NCBI GenBank assembly: GCA_045589355.1
Contig: JAZNOW010000073.1
Span: forward strand, 1-64,000
Length of the DNA stretch: 64,000 nucleotides
Source of the DNA: RUG563 sp045589355
GTDB taxonomy: Bacteria; Bacillota; Clostridia; Christensenellales; Aristaeellaceae
Reading direction: 5' to 3'
Of the stretch, positions 8,168-16,383 are shown in pieces; position 1 is the stretch's first letter, and the number at the start of each line of letters is the position of its first letter. The translations under genes were made by a program, and so were the position numbers. A model generated the notes under the pieces. The model saw only the letters and a program-made list of their open reading frames with translations. It was not told the DNA's origin and did no database searches.

Positions 8168-9040
8168 ATGATCGAAGATTTTGACGGCTTGAGAGAGGTT
8201 GTCCACTTTGAAAAGGATCTGCTGCTGCGCATTTACCGCAATTGTGAAGCGGAGGATTATCCCCGTCATTGGCATACGGATTTTGAATTGATCATGCCCC
8301 TGAAAAACGGGTACACGGTGCTGATTGACAACCGGGAATTTGCCCTGGCGGAAGGGGATCTTCTGCTCATTCCGCCGGGAGTGATTCATTCCCTGAAAGC
8401 GCCGGACAGCGGCGAAAGGCTGATCGTGCAGGTGAGCTGCGCCCTGGCCAACCAGATGCACGGCTTTTATGACGATCTGCGGCATTTTTACCCCTGCCTG
8501 CATGTACGGAAGGTAACGTCCATGCTGGAGGATGTGTGCGGCCAGCTGCAGCAGACTGTGCTGGAAATGTATGACGAATACATGATGCGCGGGCCTCTGT
8601 TTAATTATTATATTGCCGCCCGCTGCACCCAGATGTTCATTTTGCTGGCCCGCAACCGCAAGGCGTTCATCACCCACGAAAGCGACCGCCGTTATGCCAA
8701 ATCGGTGGATGGCTTTTTGCGGGTGTGCGACTATATCCACAACCATTGCCACGAAAAGCTGGATGTGGAAATGCTTTCCGCCGTGGCCGGCTATTCCAAA
8801 TCCCATTTCGTGCGTATGTTCAAGGAATTTGCCGATGTTTCCTGTGTGGACTACATCCAGCAGCAGCGCGTGGCCCTGGCCAAGCAATTGCTGATGGACC
8901 CGGAAAACAGCATCATGGATATCGTGACCCGCTCCGGTTTCGGCTCCGTGGCTTCCTTCAACCGGGTGTTCAAGCAGCTGACGGGCACCACCCCCACCCA
9001 GTACCGCAAAACCCTGCGGCAGAATAACCGTAATATCTGA
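8168..9040 (+). CDS. AraC-family transcriptional regulator with cupin sensor
   Basis: The protein is 290 residues. Residues ~20-100 form a cupin-like effector domain (RHWHTDFELIMPLKNGY, then LLLIPPGVIHSL). The last ~100 residues hold the two helix-turn-helix motifs of AraC proteins (LSAVAGYSKSHFVRMFKE, then IVTRSGFGSVASFNRVFK, then GTTPTQYR). The ATG at 8168 is preferred over 8147 because GAGGAGG at about 8153-8159 lies between them. Sitting directly upstream of the GH67 and GH3 genes in the same direction, it probably activates them in response to a xylan-derived sugar. Confidence 0.9.
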   Translation: MIEDFDGLREVVHFEKDLLLRIYRNCEAEDYPRHWHTDFELIMPLKNGYTVLIDNREFALAEGDLLLIPPGVIHSLKAPDSGERLIVQVSCALANQMHGFYDDLRHFYPCLHVRKVTSMLEDVCGQLQQTVLEMYDEYMMRGPLFNYYIAARCTQMFILLARNRKAFITHESDRRYAKSVDGFLRVCDYIHNHCHEKLDVEMLSAVAGYSKSHFVRMFKEFADVSCVDYIQQQRVALAKQLLMDPENSIMDIVTRSGFGSVASFNRVFKQLTGTTPTQYRKTLRQNNRNI

Positions 9041-9061
9041 TAGGATTTAGGCGGGAATCGG

Positions 9062-9092
9062 TTGGCAATGAAAGTGGCCTATCTGCTATAAT
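9062..9092 (+). promoter_or_regulatory. Promoter of the GH67-GH3 operon
   Basis: TTGGCA (9062-9067), a 19-bp spacer, and TATAAT (9087-9092) with a TGC extended -10. The imperfect -35 spacing fits a promoter needing an activator such as the adjacent AraC protein. Confidence 0.65.
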
Positions 9093-9130
9093 TCTAGTAT
9101 CACACAAAAGGATTATGAAGGAGTATGGCA

Positions 9131-10966
9131 ATGCTGTTGAATGCTGAAAAATGCTGGCTGCCTTTTTTGAGCGATTGCTGCCCGGAAACTTTTTCTCCTG
9201 TGGAAGAAGCCAGGGCTGAACTGGCTTTGATGGGCATCAAAGCCCGCCTGCAGGTGGAAGAAGCCATGCAGGATGCCTTCCGCATTGAAAAAGATGGGGA
9301 AGGGTATGTGATCTCTGGCGGCGAAAAGGGCGTATTGTACGGCGCCTACCGGCTGCTGGAAAAGCTGTACCTGGGCCAATGCCCCTGCTGCGGGGAAACA
9401 AAGCCCGCCTACGGGCTGCGCATGCTGAACCACTGGGACAACATGAACGGCCAGATCGAGCGCGGCTATGCCGGCAATTCTTTCTTTTTCAAGGACAATG
9501 CTTTCTGCTGGGACGAACAGCGCATCCGCTTCTATGGCCGTATGCTGGCCAGCTGCGGCATCAATGCCATCAGCATGAACAATGTGAATGTGCATTACCC
9601 GGCGGACAGGCTGTGCACGAAAGAGTTGCTGCCCGAAGTGAAAAAGATTGCCGATATTTTCCGGGCATACGGCGTGCGGCTGATCATCAGTGTGGATTAT
9701 GCGCTGCCGGTGACGCTGGGCCTGGATACGGCGGACCCGCTGGATGAAAGGGTACAGGCCTTCTGGAAAAAGCAGGTGGACCTGATCTACTCCTATGTGC
9801 CGGACCTGTGCGGCTTCCTGGTGAAGGCGGACAGCGAATTCCGCCCCGGCCCCTATATGTACAAGCGCAACCATGCCGAAGGGGCCAACCTGCTGGCCCG
9901 GGCCCTGAAGCCCCATGACGGCGTGCTCATCTGGCGGTGCTTTGTGTACAACTGCCGGCAGGACTGGCGGGACCATTCCATCGACCGGCCCAAGGCTGCC
10001 TATGAAAACTATGCCCATCTGGACGGGCAGTTTGACGAAAACGTTATTTTGCAGGTGAAGAACGGCCCCTACGATTTCCAGGTGCGGGAGCCCGTATCCC
10101 CCCTGCTGTACGCCATGCCGAAAACCTGCAAGTCGGTTGAGTTCCAGCTGGCGCAGGAATACACCGGCCAGCAGATCGACCTTTACTACATGGCCCCTGT
10201 GTGGCATGAAGTGATGGACCAGCTGCCGGCGCTGCCCCCCCATATCGCTGCGGTGACCAACCTGGGCAACGACGAAAACTGGACGGGCCACACCCTGGCC
10301 CAGGCCAACCTCTATGCCTACGGCCGCATGGCCTGGCAGGGCCGCGCTTTTGACGGCAAGGCTGTTTTGCAGGACTGGATCGGCCTCACCTTCGGCCCGG
10401 ATTTTGCCGAAAAGGAACGGCTGGAAACGATGATGCTTTCCTCCCGCGGCACTTACGAAAAGTATACCGCCAACCTGGGTCTTGGCTGGATGGTGACCCC
10501 TCATTCCCATTACGGCCCCGATGCGGAAGGCTATGAATACGATTTCTGGGGCACTTATCACCGGGCCAACTGCCGCTTTGTGGGCATTGACCGCACCGAC
10601 AAAGGCACCGGCTACATTCAGCAATACCCCCGGGAATGGGCGGAAATGTATAACAACCCGGCCACCTGCCCGGAAAAAATGCTGCTGTTTTTCCACCGCA
10701 TGCCCTATGATTATGTGATGCAGGATGGCAGGACCATGCTGCAGCGGCTCTATGACGATCACTTCGAAGGGCTGGTGGAAGCGGAAAAACTGCTGGAGGA
10801 CTGGCAGGCTATGGAACACGCCCTGCCCGAGAAGGATTACCTCCATGGGCTGGACCGTTTCCAGCGCCAGGTAAAGAATGCCCGGAACTGGTGCGACCGG
10901 ATGAACACCTATTTCTACCGCTTCACCTTGATCCCCGATGCCAAGGGCAGAAGGATTTACGATTGA
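9131..10966 (+). CDS. aguA: Alpha-glucuronidase, glycoside hydrolase family 67
   Basis: The enzyme removes (4-O-methyl)glucuronic acid from the non-reducing end of aldouronic acids released from glucuronoxylan. Visible family blocks are KADSEFRPGP (Glu236), KNGPYDFQVREP (Asp315) and FQLAQEYTGQ (Glu343). The 79- and 28-residue spacings equal those I recall for the acid and two basic residues of Geobacillus AguA. At 611 residues it is shorter than typical ~680-residue relatives, mostly at the N-terminus. There is no signal peptide, so it acts inside the cell on imported oligosaccharides. The start at 9131 is favoured: AAGGAG ends at 9123, only 1 nt before the upstream ATG at 9125. Confidence 0.93.
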   Translation: MLLNAEKCWLPFLSDCCPETFSPVEEARAELALMGIKARLQVEEAMQDAFRIEKDGEGYVISGGEKGVLYGAYRLLEKLYLGQCPCCGETKPAYGLRMLNHWDNMNGQIERGYAGNSFFFKDNAFCWDEQRIRFYGRMLASCGINAISMNNVNVHYPADRLCTKELLPEVKKIADIFRAYGVRLIISVDYALPVTLGLDTADPLDERVQAFWKKQVDLIYSYVPDLCGFLVKADSEFRPGPYMYKRNHAEGANLLARALKPHDGVLIWRCFVYNCRQDWRDHSIDRPKAAYENYAHLDGQFDENVILQVKNGPYDFQVREPVSPLLYAMPKTCKSVEFQLAQEYTGQQIDLYYMAPVWHEVMDQLPALPPHIAAVTNLGNDENWTGHTLAQANLYAYGRMAWQGRAFDGKAVLQDWIGLTFGPDFAEKERLETMMLSSRGTYEKYTANLGLGWMVTPHSHYGPDAEGYEYDFWGTYHRANCRFVGIDRTDKGTGYIQQYPREWAEMYNNPATCPEKMLLFFHRMPYDYVMQDGRTMLQRLYDDHFEGLVEAEKLLEDWQAMEHALPEKDYLHGLDRFQRQVKNARNWCDRMNTYFYRFTLIPDAKGRRIYD

Positions 10967-10985
10967 GATAAAGGAGAGAATCACC

Positions 10986-13058
10986 ATGATGGATCATCAG
11001 AAAGCACGTGCGCTGGCTACTGAGCTGGTAGCGAAAATGACCCTGGAAGAAAAGGCTTGTCAGCTGCGCTATGACGCCCCCGCCATCGAACGGCTGGGTA
11101 TTCCCGCCTACAACTGGTGGAACGAAGGCCTCCACGGCGTGGCCCGCGCCGGCACTGCCACCGTGTTTCCCCAGGCCATTGGTATGGCTGCCATGTTTGA
11201 CGATGAAGGCCTGAACGAGATTGCCAGGATCATCGCCCACGAAGGCCGCGCCAAGCACAATGCCAACTCCACCCACGGCGACCGGGACATCTATAAGGGC
11301 CTGACCTATTGGTCCCCCAACATCAACATTTTCCGTGACCCCCGCTGGGGCCGCGGCCATGAAACCTATGGTGAAGATCCCTACCTCACCAGCCGTCTGG
11401 GCGTGGCTTTCGTCAAGGGCCTGCAGGGGGACGGCGAATACATGAAGATCGCTGCCTGCGCCAAGCACTATGCCGTGCACTCCGGCCCCGAAGCCATCCG
11501 CCACGAATTTGACGCCATTGCCAACGAAAAGGATATGCGGGAAACCTACCTGCCCGCTTTTGAAGCGCTGGTGAAGGAAGCGGACGTGGAATCCGTCATG
11601 GGTGCCTACAACCGCACCAACGGCGAACCCTGCTGCGGCAGCAAAACCCTGCTCATGGACATCCTGCGGGATGAATGGGGCTTTGAAGGCCATGTGGTGA
11701 GCGACTGCTGGGCCGTGCGCGATTTCCACACCCGTCATATGGTCACCGATACCGCGCCCGAATCCGCCGCCCTGGCCCTGAAGAACGGCTGCGACGTGAA
11801 CTGCGGCAACACCTACCTGCACATGATGGAAGCCTATCAGGAAGGCCTGGTAACCGAAGAGGATATCACCAAGGCCTGCATCAGCCTCTTTGCCACCCGC
11901 TATCGCCTGGGCATGATGGACGAAAACTGCGAGTTCAACAAGATCAGCCTGCTGGAAAACGATACAGATGCGCATGATGCCGTGGCCCTGAAGGCGGCCC
12001 TGCGCAGCATGACCCTGCTCAAGAACGACGGCGTTCTGCCCATCGATAACACCGACAAGGAAAAGGTGATCCTGGTCATGGGCCCCAACGCCAACAGTCA
12101 GCTGGCCCTGGAAGGCAACTACAACGGCACTTCCTCCCGCTATGTCACCTTCCTGGAAGGTATCCGTGAAGCCTGCAAGGGCAAGGCACGGGTGATCTAT
12201 GCCCCCGGCTCCCAGATGTTCAAGGACAACGAAAGCAACCTGTCCCAGTACAAGGATGACCGCCTGGCCGAAGCTGTGGCTGCCGCTGAACTGGCGGACG
12301 TGGTCATTGCCTGCATGGGCCTGGACGCCACCATGGAAGGCGAAGAAGGCGATACCGGCAACCAGTACTTCTCCGGCGACAAGAACGACCTGGAACTGCC
12401 TGCCGCTCAGAAGCGCGTGCTGGATGCCGTCATCAAGACTGGTACCCCCGTGGTTACCGTGGTGGCTGCCGGCAGCAACCTGCGCGTGGAAGAAGGCAAT
12501 GCTGTGGTGTGGGCATGGTATCCCGGCCAGGCCGGCGGCACCGCCCTTGCCAAGCTTTTGTTCGGTGAAGAATGCTTCTCCGCCCGTCTGCCCCTTACCT
12601 TCTACCACAACGTGGAAGACCTGCCCGAATTCACCGACTATAACATGAAAAACCGCACCTACCGCTACTACGAAGGCAAGGCCCTCTATCCCTTCGGTTT
12701 CGGCCTTTCTTACACCGATTTTGTGTACGAAAACGCTGCTTACGCCGATGGCAAAGTGACCGTCACCATCAAGAACACCGGCAAGATGGACGCTGAAGAA
12801 GTGGCCCAGGTGTACGTGAAGAACGACAGCAAGGATGCGCCCCTGCATCCCGCCCTGTGCGGCTTCAAGCGCGTGTTCGTGAAGGCAGGCGAAAGCGTGA
12901 AGGTGGAAATCACCCTGTCCGCCCTTACTTTCACCGTGGTCAACGACGAAGGCAAGCGCCTGCCCTGCGAAAAGGCTACCCTGTACGTGGGCGGCTATCA
13001 GCCCGACGCTGTTTCCGCTGAACTCACCGGCAAAAAGAGCCTGGAAATCAACCTGTAA
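10986..13058 (+). CDS. Glycoside hydrolase family 3 (likely beta-xylosidase/beta-glucosidase)
   Basis: The 690-residue enzyme lacks a signal peptide. The N-terminal TIM barrel opens with YNWWNEGLHGVARAG and TVFPQAIGMAA, a form typical of GH3 xylosidase-type enzymes. GFEGHVVSDCWAV carries the predicted nucleophile Asp240. The alpha/beta sandwich domain follows, then a C-terminal fibronectin III-like domain (VTIKNTGKMDAEEVAQVYV). It starts 20 nt after the GH67 gene with AAGGAGAG, so the two are one operon. Next to an alpha-glucuronidase, xylo-oligosaccharide hydrolysis is the likely role; substrate specificity within GH3 cannot be read safely from sequence. Confidence 0.92.
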   Translation: MMDHQKARALATELVAKMTLEEKACQLRYDAPAIERLGIPAYNWWNEGLHGVARAGTATVFPQAIGMAAMFDDEGLNEIARIIAHEGRAKHNANSTHGDRDIYKGLTYWSPNINIFRDPRWGRGHETYGEDPYLTSRLGVAFVKGLQGDGEYMKIAACAKHYAVHSGPEAIRHEFDAIANEKDMRETYLPAFEALVKEADVESVMGAYNRTNGEPCCGSKTLLMDILRDEWGFEGHVVSDCWAVRDFHTRHMVTDTAPESAALALKNGCDVNCGNTYLHMMEAYQEGLVTEEDITKACISLFATRYRLGMMDENCEFNKISLLENDTDAHDAVALKAALRSMTLLKNDGVLPIDNTDKEKVILVMGPNANSQLALEGNYNGTSSRYVTFLEGIREACKGKARVIYAPGSQMFKDNESNLSQYKDDRLAEAVAAAELADVVIACMGLDATMEGEEGDTGNQYFSGDKNDLELPAAQKRVLDAVIKTGTPVVTVVAAGSNLRVEEGNAVVWAWYPGQAGGTALAKLLFGEECFSARLPLTFYHNVEDLPEFTDYNMKNRTYRYYEGKALYPFGFGLSYTDFVYENAAYADGKVTVTIKNTGKMDAEEVAQVYVKNDSKDAPLHPALCGFKRVFVKAGESVKVEITLSALTFTVVNDEGKRLPCEKATLYVGGYQPDAVSAELTGKKSLEINL

Positions 13059-13072
13059 TCAACAGAAAATTG

Positions 13073-13105
13073 CAAGCCGCGGTCTTCCTGGCCGCGGCTT
13101 TTCTT
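13073..13105 (+). terminator. Intrinsic terminator of the GH67-GH3 operon
   Basis: AAGCCGCGG (13074-13082) pairs with CCGCGGCTT (13092-13100), then TTCTTT. Confidence 0.85.
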
Positions 13106-13690
13106 TGGGGGAGACCATGGAGGGGCGTTGCCCCCTCCACCCCCAGCAGGGACATTGTCCCTGCACCCAGAGGTGGAATTGTAATATGTATCCGTCAAAC
13201 AATTTTCCGGCGGTACAGCATAACACGCACACACATTTTCGCAAGAGAAAGATTGCATTTTTGCGAATTGGGTGTGGCACTGCCGCCCACGGGCTGGGCG
13301 GTGTTCCACCGCCTGCCGGATGCTTAGGCATCCGGGGAAAACGAAAAAAAAGAAGCGGTGAGAGAATAAATTCTCTCAGCCGCTCTTTTTTTCGTTTTCA
13401 TGGCGCCCGTGGCTGAAACCGCTTGGTTTTTTCAAGCAACATGCGAAAACAACCATTTTCGATACATCCTGTTTAGTCGCAGGAAGGGTGCAGGGCGGAT
13501 CGCCCTGCCGAGGGGTACAGGGGGCGCGTAGCCCCCTGCTTCGTGGTTCTGTAAGCAGCACGCGGACACAACTTCTTCTAATCAATTTTGTTTTATCGCG
13601 CACTGGGTCAAGGGCCGATGGCCCTTGTGGGGCCAGGGGCAATGCCCCTGGTGCCGTGGTACGGGGGCTGCATAAGCCCCTGCCCGGTCA
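13106..13690 (+). repeat. Dispersed hairpin-rich repeat, copy A (with an extra 3' module)
   Basis: Non-coding stretch between two convergent genes, made of stacked inverted repeats. In order: GGAGGGGC/GCCCCCTCC (13119-13138), GCAGGGAC/GTCCCTGC (13146-13164), CCACGGGC at 13287-13294 closing with GCCCGTGG at 13405-13412 around three inner hairpins. The inner ones are GGCGGTG/CCACCGCC, CCGGATGC/GCATCCGG (13316-13335) and a 63-nt hairpin (13337-13399). After them come CAGGGCG/CGCCCTG, CAGGGGGC/GCCCCCTG, and a second set of similar 3' hairpins (13600-13690). Related copies lie at 33.1, 47.5 and 55.0 kb. Short open frames crossing it lack ribosome binding sites. Confidence 0.85.
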
Positions 13691-14779
13691 CCGTTTCCGT
13701 TCAAAATGGTCGCAGGTGTATTGATAGCCGTCCCAGGCCCGGGTGCCGGTATCGGTGTGGGTGTATTGGAAGCCAAGGCTTTTGCACAGGTTGGCGGAAG
13801 GCGTGTTTTCCCGGAAGCAGCTGTAGAGGAAGGTGTGGCCGTCCAGCTTGTCAAAAGCCAGAGAAACCAATGCTTCCAGCATTTCCTTACCGTAGCCCTT
13901 GCGCTGATGAGCCCGGGTGATGCACAGGCCAAGTTCATCGAACACACCGGGGGCTACTTCCCGGATGCCGCCAAAGCCGATGGGCACGTCCGTTTCCTTG
14001 AGGCAGACAAAATAGGTAAAATGGAGGGATTGCAGGGAAATGGTGCGTTCCATACGCCGGAGCGCTTCCTCCCGGGTGAGGGTGGGCTGCCACAGCATGT
14101 TTTGAGCCACTTCGGTATCGCTCCACACGTTGTGCCAGATGGCGTCCAGATCGCTTTTCCGGGCTTTTCGCAGCACAAGACGTTCCGTTTCCAGCCGGCT
14201 GAATTTTTCCAGATTGTTCATATGCGCCAGCACGTTCAGGATGTTCTCTTCCCGGGGGATGATGATATCCGGATCCACCTCCGGATGGACGGATGCATAG
14301 GAAAGCAGCATGTCCATCAGGTTGTCCTTGGAGAGCATATAGTCCTGCACGATGGTTTGCGCATCGGCCCCCAGCTTTTTCAAAAGCAGGGCGGATACCA
14401 CGCCGGTGCGGTCCTTGCCAGCGGTGCAGAAATACAGAACGCCCTGTGGTGCGGCCAGGATAACGTCCAGGATTCTGGCCATCCGTCCGTCCACCATATT
14501 CCGGTAGGTTTCGTGCAGGTGCGCCCGGGAACGGGGCGTATTGCCGCCTCCGGTGACGGGCAGGTGATGGTAACGGAAGGCAGGGTGAAGGGACAAGGGG
14601 CAGGGGCGGAGCAGCGTCTCCTCGGTAGAGCGCAGGTCCACCAGGGTGGTGATGCCATTTTCCAGCAGCCAGCATACTTCATCGCTGGTCAGGTTGAGCG
14701 GCGCATCGCTGCGCACAAAACGGCGATCGCCGACGGGCAGAAAGCGGGTGTTGAGGGTGGAGCGGAGCAGGGAAGACAT
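13688..14779 (-). CDS. Tyrosine/dual-specificity phosphatase fused to a GNAT acetyltransferase
   Basis: A 363-residue two-domain protein. Residues ~1-190 resemble the Tyr_phosphatase3 family, with the CX5R P-loop FCTAGKDRTGV (Cys118, Arg124) and TTLVDLRSTEE upstream. Residues ~195-363 are a RimJ/RimL-like GNAT domain (LETERLVLRKARKSDLDAIW, then ITRAHQRKGYGKEMLEAL, the acetyl-CoA loop, then ANLCKSLGFQY). The frame is continuous across the junction, so this is a true fusion, not two genes. The domains could act on one substrate, for example a phosphorylated and acetylated protein or antibiotic, but nothing in the sequence shows the target. Start ATG follows AAAGGACGG. It has no co-directional partner nearby. 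Confidence 0.88.
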   Translation of the reverse strand: MSSLLRSTLNTRFLPVGDRRFVRSDAPLNLTSDEVCWLLENGITTLVDLRSTEETLLRPCPLSLHPAFRYHHLPVTGGGNTPRSRAHLHETYRNMVDGRMARILDVILAAPQGVLYFCTAGKDRTGVVSALLLKKLGADAQTIVQDYMLSKDNLMDMLLSYASVHPEVDPDIIIPREENILNVLAHMNNLEKFSRLETERLVLRKARKSDLDAIWHNVWSDTEVAQNMLWQPTLTREEALRRMERTISLQSLHFTYFVCLKETDVPIGFGGIREVAPGVFDELGLCITRAHQRKGYGKEMLEALVSLAFDKLDGHTFLYSCFRENTPSANLCKSLGFQYTHTDTGTRAWDGYQYTCDHFERKR

Positions 14780-14840
14780 GCCATCACCGTCCTTTGAAAA
14801 AAATTGGGCTTATTGTACCATGGATGGAGTGAAAAGTAAA

Positions 14841-14873
14841 GCAAAAGAAAAAGGACGGCGAAAAGCCGTCCTT
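14841..14873 (-). terminator. Terminator of the envelope operon
   Basis: AAGGACGGC (14851-14859) pairs with GCCGTCCTT (14865-14873). On the minus strand the hairpin runs into TTTTTCTTTT just after the PpiC gene. Confidence 0.8.
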
Positions 14874-14884
14874 TGTTTGCGGGA

Positions 14885-16147
14885 TTACTTGAGCCGTTCG
14901 GGATAGGTTTTCACATCCGCTTCGGACACCCACTGTTCCAGCATGGAGTTGAACACCTTGTCCTGGGCTTCGGCCAGCATTTCGTCATGCAGGGCCTGGC
15001 GGGTGGCTTCGTCCTGGTTGGCACCGGCGGGCACGTCGGCGCTGTAGAGGATGATGTGGCAGCCGTAATCGGAGTAGGTGGGTTCGCTCACGTCGCCCAC
15101 GTTTTCCAGGCCCATGGCAGCAACGGTGAACACATCCACAAAGCTGGCATAGCCGTCGCACACGGCGTAGCCGTCCTGGGGCATGCCGGTATCTTCATTG
15201 TACTGAGCAACCAGGGCATCGAAATCGGCGCCTTCAGCGGTGGCCAGGGCGTACACTTCGTCCACCTTGGGCTGGATATTGGCCATGGCAGCCTGACGGG
15301 CGGCGTCCAGCTCAGCCTGGGCAGCGTCCATGGCAGCCTGGGCTTCGGTGGTATCGGTGCCTTCGTTGGTGGCGCGGCCCACGTTGGCAGCGGCCTGGGT
15401 GAGGGCATCACGCTTCTGGTTGAGGATGGTGGTGTCTTCTTCGGTGAACATCACCAGCACATGCTTCACCATGCGGTAGCCTTCGGGGGCATAGTACACC
15501 GTGCCGAACTGCTGGTTCACATAATCGCCAAAGAGGGAGGGCGTTTCGTCGAACTGGGCTTTCTGTTCTTCCGCCTTTTTGGTCAGGGCGGCATCCACGT
15601 CGGCAGCATCAATTTCGATGTCCTTGATGCATTCCGCTTCCAGCTTGGCCAGCATCATGCTGTTGGCAGCGCCCTGCTGATAAATTTCCAGCGTGGCGCC
15701 GTTTTCCTTGGCCAGTTCCACGGCGGCCTTGGTGGCTTCTTCGCCTTCCAGGTCGGGGAAGTAGGTGGCGGCAGCCCGGCTGATGACGGAATCATACTGT
15801 TCCTGGGCCGCCTGCTGGATCTGGGCGTTTTCTTCTTCGGTGAACTGGTCCATGCCCATTTCCTTGGCCTTCTGCTGGGAAACGGCGGCGGTGATGAAGG
15901 AATTGATCAGGGCATTGGCCACCTGGGTCCGGTCGGTGGGCAGGCCGGGGTTGAAGCCGTGAAAGGACTGGTAGAAGGAATTGACCTGCTGGTTGTAGGC
16001 AATCTGGGAATCGATATCGGCGTTCAATTCGCCTTTGGTGAGCACCTGGCCGTTCACGTCCACGATCACGGCGTCATCGCCGGCAGAGCAGCCGGCCAGC
16101 AGGAGCACCACGGCCAGCAACAGGGCAAGTACGCTGATTTTTTTCAT
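14885..16147 (-). CDS. PpiC/PrsA-like peptidyl-prolyl isomerase lipoprotein
   Basis: The 420-residue protein has a lipoprotein signal (lipobox LLAGC), so it should be anchored outside the membrane and help fold secreted proteins, as PrsA does. An N-terminal SurA-like helical region (residues ~25-210) starts IVDVNGQVLTKGELN. The parvulin domain opens at VKHVLVMF near 230 and resumes at FDALVAQYNED, ending YGCHIILYSADV. Between these two parts lies an Ala/Glu-rich helical insertion of roughly 75 residues, unlike standard parvulins. It is the last gene of the minus-strand envelope cluster. Confidence 0.85.
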   Translation of the reverse strand: MKKISVLALLLAVVLLLAGCSAGDDAVIVDVNGQVLTKGELNADIDSQIAYNQQVNSFYQSFHGFNPGLPTDRTQVANALINSFITAAVSQQKAKEMGMDQFTEEENAQIQQAAQEQYDSVISRAAATYFPDLEGEEATKAAVELAKENGATLEIYQQGAANSMMLAKLEAECIKDIEIDAADVDAALTKKAEEQKAQFDETPSLFGDYVNQQFGTVYYAPEGYRMVKHVLVMFTEEDTTILNQKRDALTQAAANVGRATNEGTDTTEAQAAMDAAQAELDAARQAAMANIQPKVDEVYALATAEGADFDALVAQYNEDTGMPQDGYAVCDGYASFVDVFTVAAMGLENVGDVSEPTYSDYGCHIILYSADVPAGANQDEATRQALHDEMLAEAQDKVFNSMLEQWVSEADVKTYPERLK

Positions 16148-16170
16148 GGTTCATTTCTCCTTGTCATTGA

Positions 16171-16383
16171 TTAGTTGGGCTTTTTCTTTTGTTCCAGTTT
16201 TTTGTAGGAGCCGTCTTCCTGTTGCATGTACACATTATCCAGCGTCAGCCGCAGGTTTTCCTTGAATTCGTCAATGTACTGACGGCGCAGGGCTTCGTGC
16301 TCCTTTACTTCAGCTTCCGTCAGGCCCACGGTTTTCTTTTTCCGGGCCAGCTCGTTGATGCGGTCTACTTGCGCTTTTTCCAT
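16171..16383 (-). CDS. DUF896 family (YnzC-like) small protein
   Basis: A 70-residue soluble protein. RINELARKKKTVGLTEAE followed by HEALRRQYIDEFKENLR is the DUF896/UPF0291 helical-hairpin signature known from Bacillus YnzC. Function is unknown. It overlaps the end of the Lgt-like gene by 19 nt and has AAGGAGG upstream, so it is translated within the same operon. Confidence 0.88.
   Translation of the reverse strand: MEKAQVDRINELARKKKTVGLTEAEVKEHEALRRQYIDEFKENLRLTLDNVYMQQEDGSYKKLEQKKKPN

Noticed and set aside
9125..9130. ATG six bases before the chosen GH67 start
   Set aside because: Only one base separates it from AAGGAG; the ATG at 9131 has normal spacing.
13106..13690. CRISPR array or tandem repeat
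   Set aside because: Palindromes are of different sequence and spacing, with no regular direct repeat and spacer pattern.
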